64,000 nt of DNA from Elmis aenea. Its lineage: Eukaryota > Arthropoda > Insecta > Coleoptera > Elmidae. Made by a program: the position numbers and the translations under genes. Numbering within the stretch: the first letter of the stretch is position 1; the number at the start of each line of letters is the position of its first letter. Location of the stretch: positions 18,930,159 through 18,994,158 of the forward strand of contig OX393580.1 of assembly GCA_947652605.1 (NCBI GenBank), read 5' to 3'. Shown here piece by piece: positions 47,014 to 57,699 of this stretch. A model generated the notes under the pieces. The model ran no database searches. It was not told where the DNA came from and worked only from the letters and a program-made list of their open reading frames with translations.

Positions 47014-47351
47014 TAATAGTAATACAATTTTGTTTTATTATAAATATTATATTGTATCTACTCATATAATCTGTGATTTAAATTGATAATTTTTTTAAAA
47101 AAATCACTTGATTTAAATCAATGATTTTTTTAAAAAAATCACTTGATTTAAATCATGATTTAAATCGTGATTTAAATCAATTGATTTAAATCTGCTCAAC
47201 CCTGATTGGAACTATTGTCTTGTATTGGATTCAAAAATGTGACATTTATGAAGAATGTGTATACGTATTACTCAAAAACTATTGCTTAAGGTAAATAAAC
47301 CTTGCATATCTTTAATAAAAAAATTGTTTGAGCAGAGAAACAATACACATA

Positions 47352-48393
47352 TACAGAGTGGATCAAATTCGAGTGTTTTACGGGGTATCTCGGTCTCGGT
47401 TACCGTAATAGTTGGCGCAAATCTTATATGGGTCTCTTGGGCTACTTTTTTGAGAAAATAACGCTTTTGTAATACGATTTTTAAATCGCTTTCCATTTTG
47501 GCACTACAGACGAAAAATTAAATTTCATCATTTATGAAAACTATTAACTGCTTTATTTATCAAGTCTTTTATACAGATTTTTATGCTTAATTAAAAAACA
47601 AAATTAAAATATTTTAGCGAGCCCGACTTTCAAGATATAAAGTAAACTTTAAATTGCAAACACCACTCCTTTACGAAATCATGGCAAACTTTGATAAGGA
47701 AAAATTGAAAAAATTAGCCTTATCACGGTTATTTTTTGCAACAAAATATAAAACTATATATTTTTGAAACGCTAAATTAAATTTCCTTCATATAAAGTCA
47801 TGGCCAACTAAAGTTATCATTTAAAAAAGTTTACTTCATGTCTCGAAAGTCAAGGTCGCTAAAAAAAATAATTTTGTTTTTAAATTTAGCATAAAAATCT
47901 GTATAAATAACTTTGATAACATTTTGTCCTATTTTAATAAATAAAGAAGTTATAGTATATCTTCAAAAACGATGAAATTTCATTTTTCGTCTATAGTGCC
48001 AAAATGGAAAGCGATATAAAAAATTGGATAGCAAAAGTGTTGTTTTCTCAAAAGAATAGTTCAAGATACCAATATCAGATTTTCGCAAACTATTAAGGTA
48101 AGGCAGTATTTCCGAAACTTTCGCCATCTGTGTACCCCTTCTATAATTTTCGTAACACTGAGTACCCCTCGTTAAAAAAAAATATTAAAATAATAAACAA
48201 AAAATAAAATGTATTCATAATAAAATACAAATAAAATAAATAAAAGTTATATTATAAATAACTTTAATTAAAATCGCGTACCCCCACCAAACTTCTCCCG
48301 TATCCCCAGTGGTACGCGTACCACACTTTGGGAAACACTGCGTTAAGATAACCGATATGCATCGTAAAACATTCGAATTTGGTCCGCCCTGTA
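47352..48393. mobile_element. Snap-back family 2, copy split by a hAT insertion
   Basis: Starts TACAGAGTGGATCAAATTCG and ends CGAATTTGGTCCGCCCTGTA. The arms match over about 370 bp, with blocks such as TTTTGGCACTACAGACGAAA on the left and its complement on the right. A 242-bp hAT element interrupts the right arm. A better-preserved relative is at 61568-62431. Confidence 0.85.
48101..48342. mobile_element. hAT MITE (GCAGTGTTTCCC ends)
   Basis: Near-identical 8-bp flanks TTAAGGTA (48093-48100) and TTAAGATA (48343-48350). Left AGGCAGTATTTCCGAAA, right TTTGGGAAACACTGCG. It interrupts the family 2 snap-back arm, whose sequence resumes on the other side. Confidence 0.8.
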
Positions 48394-48481
48394 CAGTACA
48401 GTACAGTATTTGCACTAATATGGAAATTACTCCGATAGTGACTCGTCGATTTTTATACAAATTTGCACAAACAAATAATAA

Positions 48482-48528
48482 TTGCTCAACTGGTAGAGTA
48501 CGCAAACCGGGTTCGAATCCCGTTGCCG
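48482..48528 (+). repeat. tRNA-derived remnant (A and B boxes, no anticodon arm)
   Basis: A box TTGCTCAACTGG (48482-48493), D-arm end TAGAGTA, then T-arm CCGGGTTCGAATCCCG with a perfect B box GGTTCGAATCC (48510-48520). Only 16 bases separate the boxes, so the anticodon arm is deleted. It is a SINE head or decayed tRNA, not a working tRNA gene. Confidence 0.65.
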
Positions 48529-48814
48529 ACAAGGAATTTTTTTCTTTTTATCATTATTTTAATTAATCTTTATTTCTTCGAAATTCATTCAAACTAAATA
48601 CAAATTTATAAAAAGTTAAATTTTTAAACAAATATTTTAAATCCTAATGACGAACTAACAATTTGAACAGAAAAAATTCGTTAAAAAATCAGAAAACTGT
48701 AAAATTAACATTTTGTTAATTTTATTGAATAGTATTGGATCTTAAAACCAAAATATCCAAGATAATTTAGGAAATTTATCGGTCACCGAAGTAACTGATT
48801 ATTTGCTCTGGAAA

Positions 48815-49462
48815 ACAATACGAAAATTAAAGACACCGCAACAACATAATACTCCTATTAAAACTAAAGGTAGTTAAGGAAAGGTAACCAATAAACTGAC
48901 GTATTTACAAACCATTTACAAAAATTGTTCCAACCGTTACGAGGGAGCAATATCTACAGAAGAAGAAATCCATAAAAAAATACCTAGAAACCCCATTCCA
49001 ATTTGACCTACCTCACGAAAACTCTAAACCAAACATTAAGAAAGCCCCCGGTTTTGATCTGCAAGAATTATCTGCCAAGTACTACAAATTAATAAGTTTC
49101 ATTTTTAATGCGATTTTTCAAATTAACTACTTTCCTTAACAATTGGAGAGTGGCTCAAATGATCATTATCCTTAAATCAGAAAAAAACGGAAAAATATAG
49201 GCCGTTAAGCCGTTGCCAATTCTGTCTAAGGTTTAAAAAAAAATCCACATGTAAATGTTGAAACTAGTATTAGAGGAAAGGAATCCTACGATAACACTAG
49301 TTCGGGTTCCATAATAAGCACAGAGCTATAGAACAAGTCTATAGGCTGATGAACAAAATAAATACCGACCTTAATGCAATAAACATACTATTCAGCTGCA
49401 TTTTTGGACTATCAAGCGTTTGACAAAGTGTGGCGCACAGGTCTTCACCAAAAACTATAGAT
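48815..49462 (+). pseudogene. Jockey-like LINE reverse transcriptase, N-terminal part
   Basis: Plus-strand pieces in changing frames: GAISTEEEIHKK, FQFDLPHEN, KAPGFDLQELSAKYYKLISF, NNWRVAQMIIILKSEKNGK, GPLSRCQFCLRF-like text in place of RPISLLPILSK, FGFHNKHRAIEQVYRLMNKI, and an FDKVWH-like end. The order (palm motif KAPGxD, then RPISLL, then QFGFRxxHxT) is that of Jockey-clade reverse transcriptase. Several frameshifts and stops. It does not overlap the segment found in the LINE at 27.7-28.6 kb. Confidence 0.85.
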
Positions 49463-49725
49463 TTCCAGAGCAAATGTTACTTCGGTGACTGATAAATTTT
49501 CTAAATAATCTTGGATGTTTTGGTTTTAAGATAGGTACAGTTGTATCCAATAACATTAATAAAAAGTTAATTTTACAGTTTTCTGAATTTCCGTTTTGTT
49601 CCCGATTCCGGTGCCGGTAAGCAACTTTTGATATTGCGGAAATTTATTATTTTATGTCGTATTTGTTTGTGCAAATTTGTGTAAAAATCGGCGACTCACT
49701 ATCGGGGTATTTCCCTTGTAGGATA

Positions 49726-52390
49726 TATTTTAACCAGAAACAATAAAAGAAAAAACAATCAAAAGACGTTATTAGAAGAATAGAATATCAAATTCACAAC
49801 AAGCTTCTGTTAAATATTACTTATTAACCCAACAAGTTAATGGAAGCTTAAGCGCTTTAAAATTACCACGTAAATGAGGCAATGTTTATTCACTAAACAA
49901 GAGTTTGACGTCAACGTTAATACATTCAACCCCCCAACAGGTTAACAGATTTAGCAATTTTCCCACGTGTCCTACTAAAGTAAACTTTAACGACAACCAC
50001 AAAAATCTTATCCATGCAAATCCGACGAAATTTCGGATTCATTTGATGTACATGCAAAGTCGTAGCGCCGTAGATTAAATATATTTATATACGTCACTAA
50101 ATGTTAAAACCAGTTGAGCGAAAGGGCATTAGGACTATAAAAGCATGAAATTTGTTTTCTTTGCCCAGTAAGGCGCGTTATATAAAGATCAAACAGTTTA
50201 TTTTACTATTAAAGCAACAGGTGAAATCGACCAATAAATTACTTTTTAATTATCAAAGACTTGCAGTTTAGCAAATATCGAGACGGCTTTCAATTACACA
50301 GGATAAAAATTATAATTAGCATGGAATGAAATTGGCAATTGTGTTAACCTCATGTTGGCCAAATGAGTATTATTAAATTAATCGAGGGCAGTTATGTAAG
50401 TTGAATTGGCTACTGTTACATCTTGCTTGTTTTTGTGTAAATTATGGTGCAATTGTAAAAGGCACAGTACACAGTATTATAGAAAAATATAATCCCTGTA
50501 ACATAAAAAAGGATACAAAAACTAAATTTTTGACATGGATAACTTGTGGATCACATTGTCGTCATATTGTGTTAAAATACTAAGACCGCTATAGCGTAAA
50601 GATCTATTTAAAGAGTGAATGCAATAAATTAAAAGCAACATGCTTTGATGAGAGCTTTCAAAAACTATATTGTCCTAGAAAACAACTTTATTTGAAGAAA
50701 ATTCTTTAAATCGATGGAATACTGGTTCAGTTCTATAATAATGTCTTTATAGGAAAATAATTCGGCATAGAATGCTCCTGAAGAATTCATGTAATTTCAT
50801 AAAGCAAAGAATATGTCTGCTTCCTTTCACATAAAAAGATATCCTCTGATAAAAATTCTTCCTGATTATTTATAATGGAATGTTAAGAAGTTCTATAATT
50901 AAAAGTGTTTATTATGTTAGTGTACTCAAACAATGACTTAAATCAAACATTAATATTTACATTATGCAGTTATTAGTAATTTATATATAGCGTTAGCTAT
51001 TGTTGTTTTTGCGAATGATCTATTTATACACCTGTACTAAATATATATCAGCAAAATAAACATTTTAGTTTGTTGATAAAATATTGCGATAATGAATTTG
51101 CAAACTTGCAGGTTATTTGTTTATTTTGTGTTGATAACACTGTGAAGACATGTGTGTCGCCGGCTATGTTTAATTTTAAAGTAATTGGACGACCGATGGT
51201 AGTTCAATAAATTTAGCAGATTATTAAGTTTGGCATGTGAATAAATTTTGATATGATTTCAGGGACGATATTTTTACTAGATGATACTTTAAAATCTTCT
51301 AGCGCTGCACAAAAGTATCTGAAATGACTTATTTTTCTCAAACTATTTTAGTAATCATTTTGAGAACTAGTTACACATTTTGTATAATCAAAAAGTAGAC
51401 GTTTTACTTATGTAAAAATAGCCTAACGTTTTGGCTTAAATTTAAGCTAAAATTCGCAAAAATTAGTAGTAAATACGAAATTAGTAGTAGGTAAAAACGT
51501 AGTTTTTTTTTTTGGACCATTATATTTAATAAACTATTGGTTTGCAGTTTTTCTCCGAGTCGCAAATTCACTGGGTTATTTGTGAAAAACAGCTGAATTA
51601 CGCAGAAATGCAAGTGAGTACAGATACTTAAAAACTTGTCAAGCAAAAACAAAACATGTTTACAAATACTTTTTCAATCTTTGTTTTGAATTAAATGTTC
51701 TTTTAATAAATATCGTTTGACTTGTAGCCAACAATGATTACTTGTTTATGAAAACCTCTTACCAAAAAAAAAAATCAATTTGGCAAGCTGTTACGATTCA
51801 CTGTTTTTGTACAACGCAATATTATGCGTATGTTTATTAAACTTGTTGATATTTCATTTTTATTCTGTCTCGGCTAGATAACGATTTTAAACAGTTTTCA
51901 TTATAAACATTTTAATTGTTTTGTTTCTCTTGTTGTCACAACAAATAATTGTATTTTAAATACAAGTCAAGATACTAGCAACATAATATTATGCAGAGTA
52001 TTGAGGAAAATAAGTTATTTTTCACACCATGACTAAATGAAAAGTTATATTATTAGGTAAAATAAACTATTTTAATAAAAACGTACTAAATTGCTTATTA
52101 CTATTCATAATTTAGCAAATTTTTTTATATAAGTTATATATGTTTTGTAAATGTTATATTTTCACATTATTAATAAATCTTTTTTTATTTTAAAAGTTGC
52201 ATAAGTCACTTTTGCGAAAAATTTGTTAAAGTTAATTACGATTACAAAAATGTATGGTATTTTTATCTTTAAACATTTTACTTGCAATTTGTTGCAAAAT
52301 CATTACTATTTTTGTCGAATTTTGTAGAAATTTTATTGCTGAAAAGAAGTGCAAATACGTTTATTTATATTAATGATGGATATGCTGTCC
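49726..52390. other. No gene seen
   Basis: About 2.7 kb of AT-rich intron with no recognised repeat ends, RNA genes or coding pattern. Confidence 0.5.
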
Positions 52391-53204
52391 TATACAGGGT
52401 GTTCCAGATTACATTTCAGCATGGGGATCTCGCTTATTATAAGAGATACAGGTTTGTTTAACTTAGATGAATTATTCCTTAGTATGAGAGGAGCTACAAT
52501 CAATTTTTAAAAGTACAAAATTTCTCGTACAAAAAATATGAAAATGACCAATTTCTTTTTTCTTTCATAACTTTTTTGTCTTTATCATTAAAACAATTTA
52601 ATTTGTACTTTCTAAAGGTACTATTTAATGGAGAATGGGGTCTTTTCTGTAAATATAATGTTAAATTTAAACAGCGTGTTAAAATTAAAATTATAACAGG
52701 CTGTTAAAATCGAATAGCTATGTAACTGTTATTGCTTGATAAGTGATCGGTAAAATACGATTTTTCTACATTTTGTGACTTATTTATAAAAAGAAATGTA
52801 GCAAGTAATATCTCATTTTAAAGAGAAAAACAAAGCACATTCAACTATACCATAGCCAACTTCGCGGCCCATAAGAAAAAATGAAGTTAGGGGTAATATC
52901 TCGAAAATGGTAGGTTTAAAAATAATCTAAAATAACAGTTACATTCTCCATTAAAAAGTACCCTAAGAAAGTATAAATAAAATTGTTCTAATGATTAAGA
53001 CAAAAAAGTTATGAGAGAAAAAAGAAATTGAACATTTTCATATTTTTTGCTATAACATCTAAAGCACGAGGAATTTTGTACTTTTAAAAATTGATTGTGG
53101 ATCCTCTCTTACTAAGGAATAATTCAACTAATTTAAACAAACCTGTATCTATTATAATAAGCGTGTTCCCCATGCTGGAAATGTAATCTGGGATACCCTG
53201 TATA
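52391..53204. mobile_element. Snap-back element D (TATACAGGGTGTTCC ends)
   Basis: Starts TATACAGGGTGTTCCAGATT and ends AATCTGGGATACCCTGTATA. Arms 52391-52640 and 52943-53204 are near-complementary; the ~300-bp loop is non-coding. Left block AAGTTATGA complements recur, and CCATAGCCAACTTCGCGGCC lies in the loop. Confidence 0.85.
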
Positions 53205-53413
53205 TCCCCAATTTACCAGTTATTTTAAAAATTTAAAACAAAGTGAAATGCCCAAAAACTTCATCATCCCTATTAATGACATGGATAAAATATTGTATGA
53301 AATACGTTTTATAAATGTCTTATACTTATATTTCAAAATGTACTGATGAATTTAATTATATTTTATGAATTTTAATGATAATGAAAAAATACTCCAATAA
53401 ACTTATACTGAAA
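53205..53413. other. Spacer
   Basis: About 200 bp of AT-rich sequence between two snap-back elements. Confidence 0.4.
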
Positions 53414-54939
53414 TATACAGGGTTTCCTGATTAATGCGAAACAATTCGGGTGGTGATTCCTTATTGGTCATTCATATACAATTTTTACCTTAGACGTCTC
53501 CTTTCGGAGTTACACCCCCCTAAAGGAGAGCGATAAAATTAGGTTTTTATTTTATTTCTTAAATTTGGATAAATGTAAGAGAGTGATATTTGGTAAATAA
53601 TTTATACTTATTAAAAGGTTTCCCGTAGTAATATTATCAATCATCTCCCACCTTCACAGGGGGCTGAAAAGTGCAACCCCTGTTGGATTTTTATTAGAAC
53701 TTTTGGTGGGTTGAAATTTTGCAATTAAAAAATTTTGTTTTGAAATCTTGATTCATTGCGAAATTATATATATACAGGGTGTGTATAAATTGGCGGAAGC
53801 GCTACACGTGGCGATGTTCTTCGTAAAATTCTAAGTCGAAAATCTTGATACGAAAATGTTGTACCATGCTTGCTGTGTCTGCAAGAGGTCCTCAAAGTTT
53901 TGACATTCAGTCCTTTAAAAGGCATTATTATTTAATACTTCTATTTTTTAATGATAAAGCTGCGATTTGGAATAAAAATAAGTTTTGAATATTATTTTTC
54001 CTAGATATTATGTTTTTCCTTTCAAAAATTGGTGTTGAAAATACGTTAATCACTGATTTGAATGAAAATAATACACCTGGCAACATTGTCATTAGCTGTC
54101 CTCTCTGTTTTTCTCGTAATTATTTCTAGTTTGTGTTAGACGATATCTAAAAGTTTGTAGCTATGTTCGAACAAATATTACAAATACATAAGTAAAAATT
54201 GCTTATAAAAAAATGTCCAAACGCAAATCAATGGATCCATTGTTGCCAAATTTTTGTTTCTTTAAATGGTCCCCGAGGCCATAGGAAGCATGGTACAACA
54301 TTTTCGTATTAAGATTTTCGACTTAGAATTTTACGAAGAACATCGTCACGTGTAGCGCTTCCGCCATTATACACACACTGTATAGCTAGATGTGACGGGC
54401 GTTATAGTGTTGTCGCCGCGTTAACCTCAAAATGCATTACACCCGTCAATTCTACCCAATATGAACATAAACAAACCATGGTAACCACCAAAATGAGTCG
54501 TTTTATATTGGAATATTTAATGGTTCATGTGTACTTGTTCTATTTTTTACTCAAAAACCCTAGGTTTTACGAGAACAACTAACAAACAAAAAAAGTTTCT
54601 AAATAGATCAATCTTTCAAGCAAAAATTTTAACCCAACAATAAGTTCTAATAAAAAACAACAGGGGTCGCACTTTTCAGCCCCCTGTGAAGGTGGGAGAT
54701 GATTGAAAATATTACTATGGGAAATAAGTAACTTATACAACATCTATCAAATATCATTCTTCTACATTTATCTAAATTTGAGAAATAAAATAAAAACCTG
54801 ATTTTACGCTCCTCTTTAGGGGGGCTGTAACTCAGAAAGGAGAAAGTAGAAAAAAAAATTATATGAAAGACCCCTCTTAATTTTCGAAAAGAAATCACTA
54901 GCTGAATTTTTCTGCAATATTTATAAAACACCCTGTATA
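53414..54939. mobile_element. Snap-back family 1, copy split by element E
   Basis: TATACAGGGTTTCCTGATTA at the left, TTTATAAAACACCCTGTATA at the right. The left arm (53414-53770) and right arm (54385-54939) carry the family 1 blocks, including CCTTTCGGAGTTACACCCCC and the GACGGGCGTTATAGTG centre. Another snap-back element is inserted near the middle. Confidence 0.85.
53771..54384. mobile_element. Snap-back element E (nested)
   Basis: TATACAGGGTGTGTATAAAT to ATTATACACACACTGTATA. Arms of about 120 bp include GGCGGAAGCGCTACACGTG and ATGTTCTTCGTAAAATTCTA with their complements. It is nested in family 1 and is therefore younger than that copy. Confidence 0.85.
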
Positions 54940-55254
54940 ACTTTCATTGAATGTCCATTCACAAAGATTAATTAGATTCCATAATATTGTAATCGTACGA
55001 ACTTGACTGTTCATAGGCTCGTAATAACAAAGATAGCCATGAATACAACGAAGGACATATCATGTAAATTGCCACGACATTCAGAACGTGAAATGGTCCT
55101 TTGCCAAATCCGATTATCAGATCACAGCACAACCTGTAGCTGCATACATGTAGGACAACACGCAGTTTCTAGTAACGCAATTTAGATAAATGTAAACAGA
55201 TAAAGTTCTACGAATGCGAGCGAAGTTAGTTCAAGGAAACTGAAATAAACTTAC
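54940..55254. other. Intron sequence next to donor
   Basis: Short unique stretch directly downstream of the Grb-like donor on the minus strand. An open frame at 55003-55185 (+) has no recognisable domain. Confidence 0.4.
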
Positions 55255-55414
55255 CGAGTCCCAAATCTATCCAATGCTCTACTAAACTCCAGTTAACACT
55301 TTTAGCTACTCTGTTCTTTAAGGCTAAGAGTTGGCACAAGTCACTAGCACATAAGTTTCTTTCGACCACCACAGTCTGCAAACTGCCATCGTCGTTAAAG
55401 AAATGTAGCTGCTC
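55255..55414 (-). CDS. Grb14-like: Grb7/10/14-like adaptor, RA-domain exon (first half)
   Basis: A 160-nt internal exon on the minus strand, from the acceptor TTTTATGTTACAG (ending at 55415) to the donor GTAAGT (55254 downward). It reads EQLHFFNDDGSLQTVVVE, then SDLCQLLALKNRV and NWSLVEHWIDLGLG. Grb10/Grb14 have the same order in the RA domain: FxEDGTSKVVE, ARDLCQLLVYKS and WTLVEHHPHLGLER. The exon ends one base into a codon; adding the two bases at the start of exon 22101-22231 gives GAG, Glu, the residue the family has after LGL. This split codon is the strongest evidence that the two exons belong to one transcript. The start codon lies in an upstream exon not identified here; an in-frame ATG just before the acceptor is intronic. 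Confidence 0.93.
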
Positions 55415-55949
55415 CTGTAACATAAAAACAACAAGCCGTGAAAAACAATTTATATTAAGTGGAAAACGTTTATGGGAAAGTTCCTGCGACTACGGGTTTG
55501 TTTACTAGAGTTTGTTTATTAGAGAACATCTCTTATAAATACCACAACATTTCACTGTGTTATAAGATTTGGAGAGTCGAATAAGTAAGCAAAGACGTGC
55601 AACTTTACAAAAAATAAAAAGGTTGAATAAATGTGCAGTAAATTAAAAGAATTACTTACATTTCCAACACAAATGTCTTTGTAACTAAAACTCTGGTTGT
55701 TTTTTAAAAATGTTAGCGTCTTATTAAAAAGAAAAATTAAACAATTTTAAAAGCATTTTTAGGCCAAATTATTTGCTTAAACTACGAATAACAAATTTTA
55801 ATTTTCTACTATTGATTATTATCAACTTATTAGTAATAAAAAATTGTTCAAGATGAAGTTTTCTGATTTTCTAGCTGTCCACAATATGCACATTATTAGA
55901 TTAGATTCTAATCCATTTCTTTGCTAATTGCCCAACGTTTTATTTCCTG
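55415..55949. other. Upstream intron sequence, no exon recognised
   Basis: AT-rich sequence between the Grb-like acceptor and a snap-back element. Confidence 0.45.
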
Positions 55950-56963
55950 TACAGAGTAGCAGGACTTTAACAGTCGATAGAAAAACTTATTTTAAAGCGA
56001 ATATTCCATATCAACATGGGTCCAAAAACGCTTCATTTTAAAGATACAGGGTGTTAAAATTTTAGAAAAAATAACGATAATATTAATGTTTCGCAACCAT
56101 TCGATATGTTTAAACCAAATTTGGTATACAGCACCACCTTGCAGGTTACCATAACCGGTGAAAATTTCAAGTCCCACAAGCAACCAGTGGCGGAGTTGTG
56201 GGGTTCAGTTTCAATAAATTTTATAAAAAACTAGTACGGCCCTGTTCAAAATCAAACTCAAACTTGTTTTTGGGTAGAACATTTTATTCTAAACAAAAAA
56301 AGTCTCTTGACTTTTCTTGGTATCTGCCACCGTTTGGCGCAAACTTGAGTTATTTTACCATTTTCTCGAAAAATTTGCTCCCAAGTTCGATCTAAAAGTA
56401 TAGCTAATATTCGTAATAAAGAAGTAATTACCGATTTTTGCAGTTTTTATGTTTTTAATAACAGAACATACTAAAAATGAGGGAGAAACTTCCGCTAAAT
56501 TAACGATTAATGAGCATTTACTCTGCAAGTTGCAATTTTCTGCTTTTCGCGATATTTTTAGATCGAACAAATTTTTCACGAAAATAGTAAAATAACGCAA
56601 ATTCCGCGCCAAACGGTGGCAAATAATAAGAAAAGTTAGGAGACACTTTTTGTTTACAATAAACTGTTCTACCCAAAAACAGAGTTTGTTTTTAAACAGT
56701 TCAGTACTAGTTTTTTATCATTTATTGAAACTGAACCCCCACAACTCCGCCACTGGTTGCTTGTGGGACTTAAAATTTTCACCGATTGTGGTAACCTGTA
56801 AGGTGGTGCCGTATACCAAATTTGGTTTAAATATATTTACTGGTTGAGAAACGGTTAACAACCTTTAAAATGAAGCGTTTTTGGATATGGAATATTTGCT
56901 TTAAAATAATTTTTTCTATCGACTGTTAAAGAGTCCTGCTACTAAAAAGTGGACCACCCTATA
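55950..56963. mobile_element. Snap-back element F (long palindrome)
   Basis: Left TACAGAGTAGCAGGACT, right AGTCCTGCTACTAAAAAGTG then GGACCACCCTATAT. Arms of about 440 bp (55950-56395 and 56560-56963) include CAACCAGTGGCGGAGTTGTG and CCACCGTTTGGCGC with complements. The left tip has lost the ~15 bp that the right tip keeps. It lies upstream of the Grb-like RA exon, so it is in the preceding intron or 5' to it. Confidence 0.85.
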
Positions 56964-57650
56964 TGACGTCTGTGGTGTGTATGGCCATCGTTAATTCTTT
57001 AAAATTCGTGTTACTCTAATTTTTAGTTATTCCCTCTACGAAGCCGAAAACCGCACGTTTTGCTATTCCATAATTTATTGGAGCTAAAGCAAATACGAGA
57101 ACGGTCAAGGTCGTAGGTAGCAACAATTAGTGCTAGCAGACAGACGGCCCTAATTATTTAGGAGCGCCGTACGCCGTTCAAAGCAGAAATCCAATATTGC
57201 TTGAAACGTCTGCGTCGAGCCGTGCGAGTTATTTGAATTTTTTTTATGCCGGCTGCTGGTTCGTTACATAACGCTCGGATACCTAACCGAAATAATTAAA
57301 ATGTAAAGCGATGAAATGATTGAAAACAAAAAATAGGACGGCGCTAGGGTAAATTTTTTGCACTACACGTTTTAATTATTTTTTTTGCTACGATGCTTAT
57401 GAAAAATCATTTTTACTACATCACGAGCGAAAATCAATTTGTCTGCAACCTATTGGCTTACTGAGCCAGAAAATCAGGTTAAGTACTAGAAGGTTTCGAG
57501 TGTTTGTGTCGCAAAATCCTTCAACTCTAACTTTTTTTGCAGTTTCGCTAATTTTAGTTGGCTGTGCATGACCTGGTCATGTTCCGATGACGAGCGGCCA
57601 CCGAAAGTACAAAGGACTTTATTTTGTAGGGACCGAATTGTCATAAAACA
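56964..57650. other. No gene seen; GC-richer stretch
   Basis: The 57130-57300 part (AGGAGCGCCGTACGCCGTTC, CGAGCCGTGCGAG, GCCGGCTGCTGG) is richer in GC than its surroundings but has no coding pattern I recognise. Confidence 0.4.
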
Positions 57651-57699
57651 GCCCATAACAATTTTTAACAGATCATCAAACCTTTAAAAAACATTCAAA

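Larger units (their letters stand above)
45943..47204. mobile_element. hAT element (GATTTAAATC-rich ends) with nested fragments
   Basis: Target duplication ATTGGAAC at 45935-45942 and 47205-47212. Left CAGGGTGGATAAAAATC, right GATTTAAATCTGCTCAACCCTG of which the last 14 bases mirror the left end. Both subterminal zones are arrays of GATTTAAATC. The interior holds the left end of a TACAGGGCG element (46209) and the start of a DUF4817-type gene (46664-47013). Confidence 0.9.
48417..49725. repeat. Composite palindrome enclosing a LINE fragment
   Basis: Left blocks 48417-48480 and 48689-48815 are complementary to right blocks 49662-49725 and 49463-49586. The outer block carries ATAGTGACTCGTCGATTTTT; the inner one carries TCGGTCACCGAAGTAAC and CAGAAAACTGTAAAATTAAC. 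Between them lies ~650 bp of Jockey-like reverse transcriptase. The left arm alone holds a tRNA-like patch. Confidence 0.75.
22232..55254 (-). other. 33-kb intron of the Grb-like gene
   Basis: Bounded by the donor GTAAGT (55254 downward) and the acceptor TTTCAG (22232 upward), a phase-1 intron splitting a Glu codon. It is filled with mobile elements, many of them long inverted repeats, so the primary transcript should form several hairpins of 250-500 bp. No exon that would fit between the two RA exons is needed by the family alignment. Confidence 0.85.

Noticed and set aside
48482..48528. Functional tRNA gene
   Set aside because: A and B boxes are good but there is no anticodon arm and no acceptor stem pairing.
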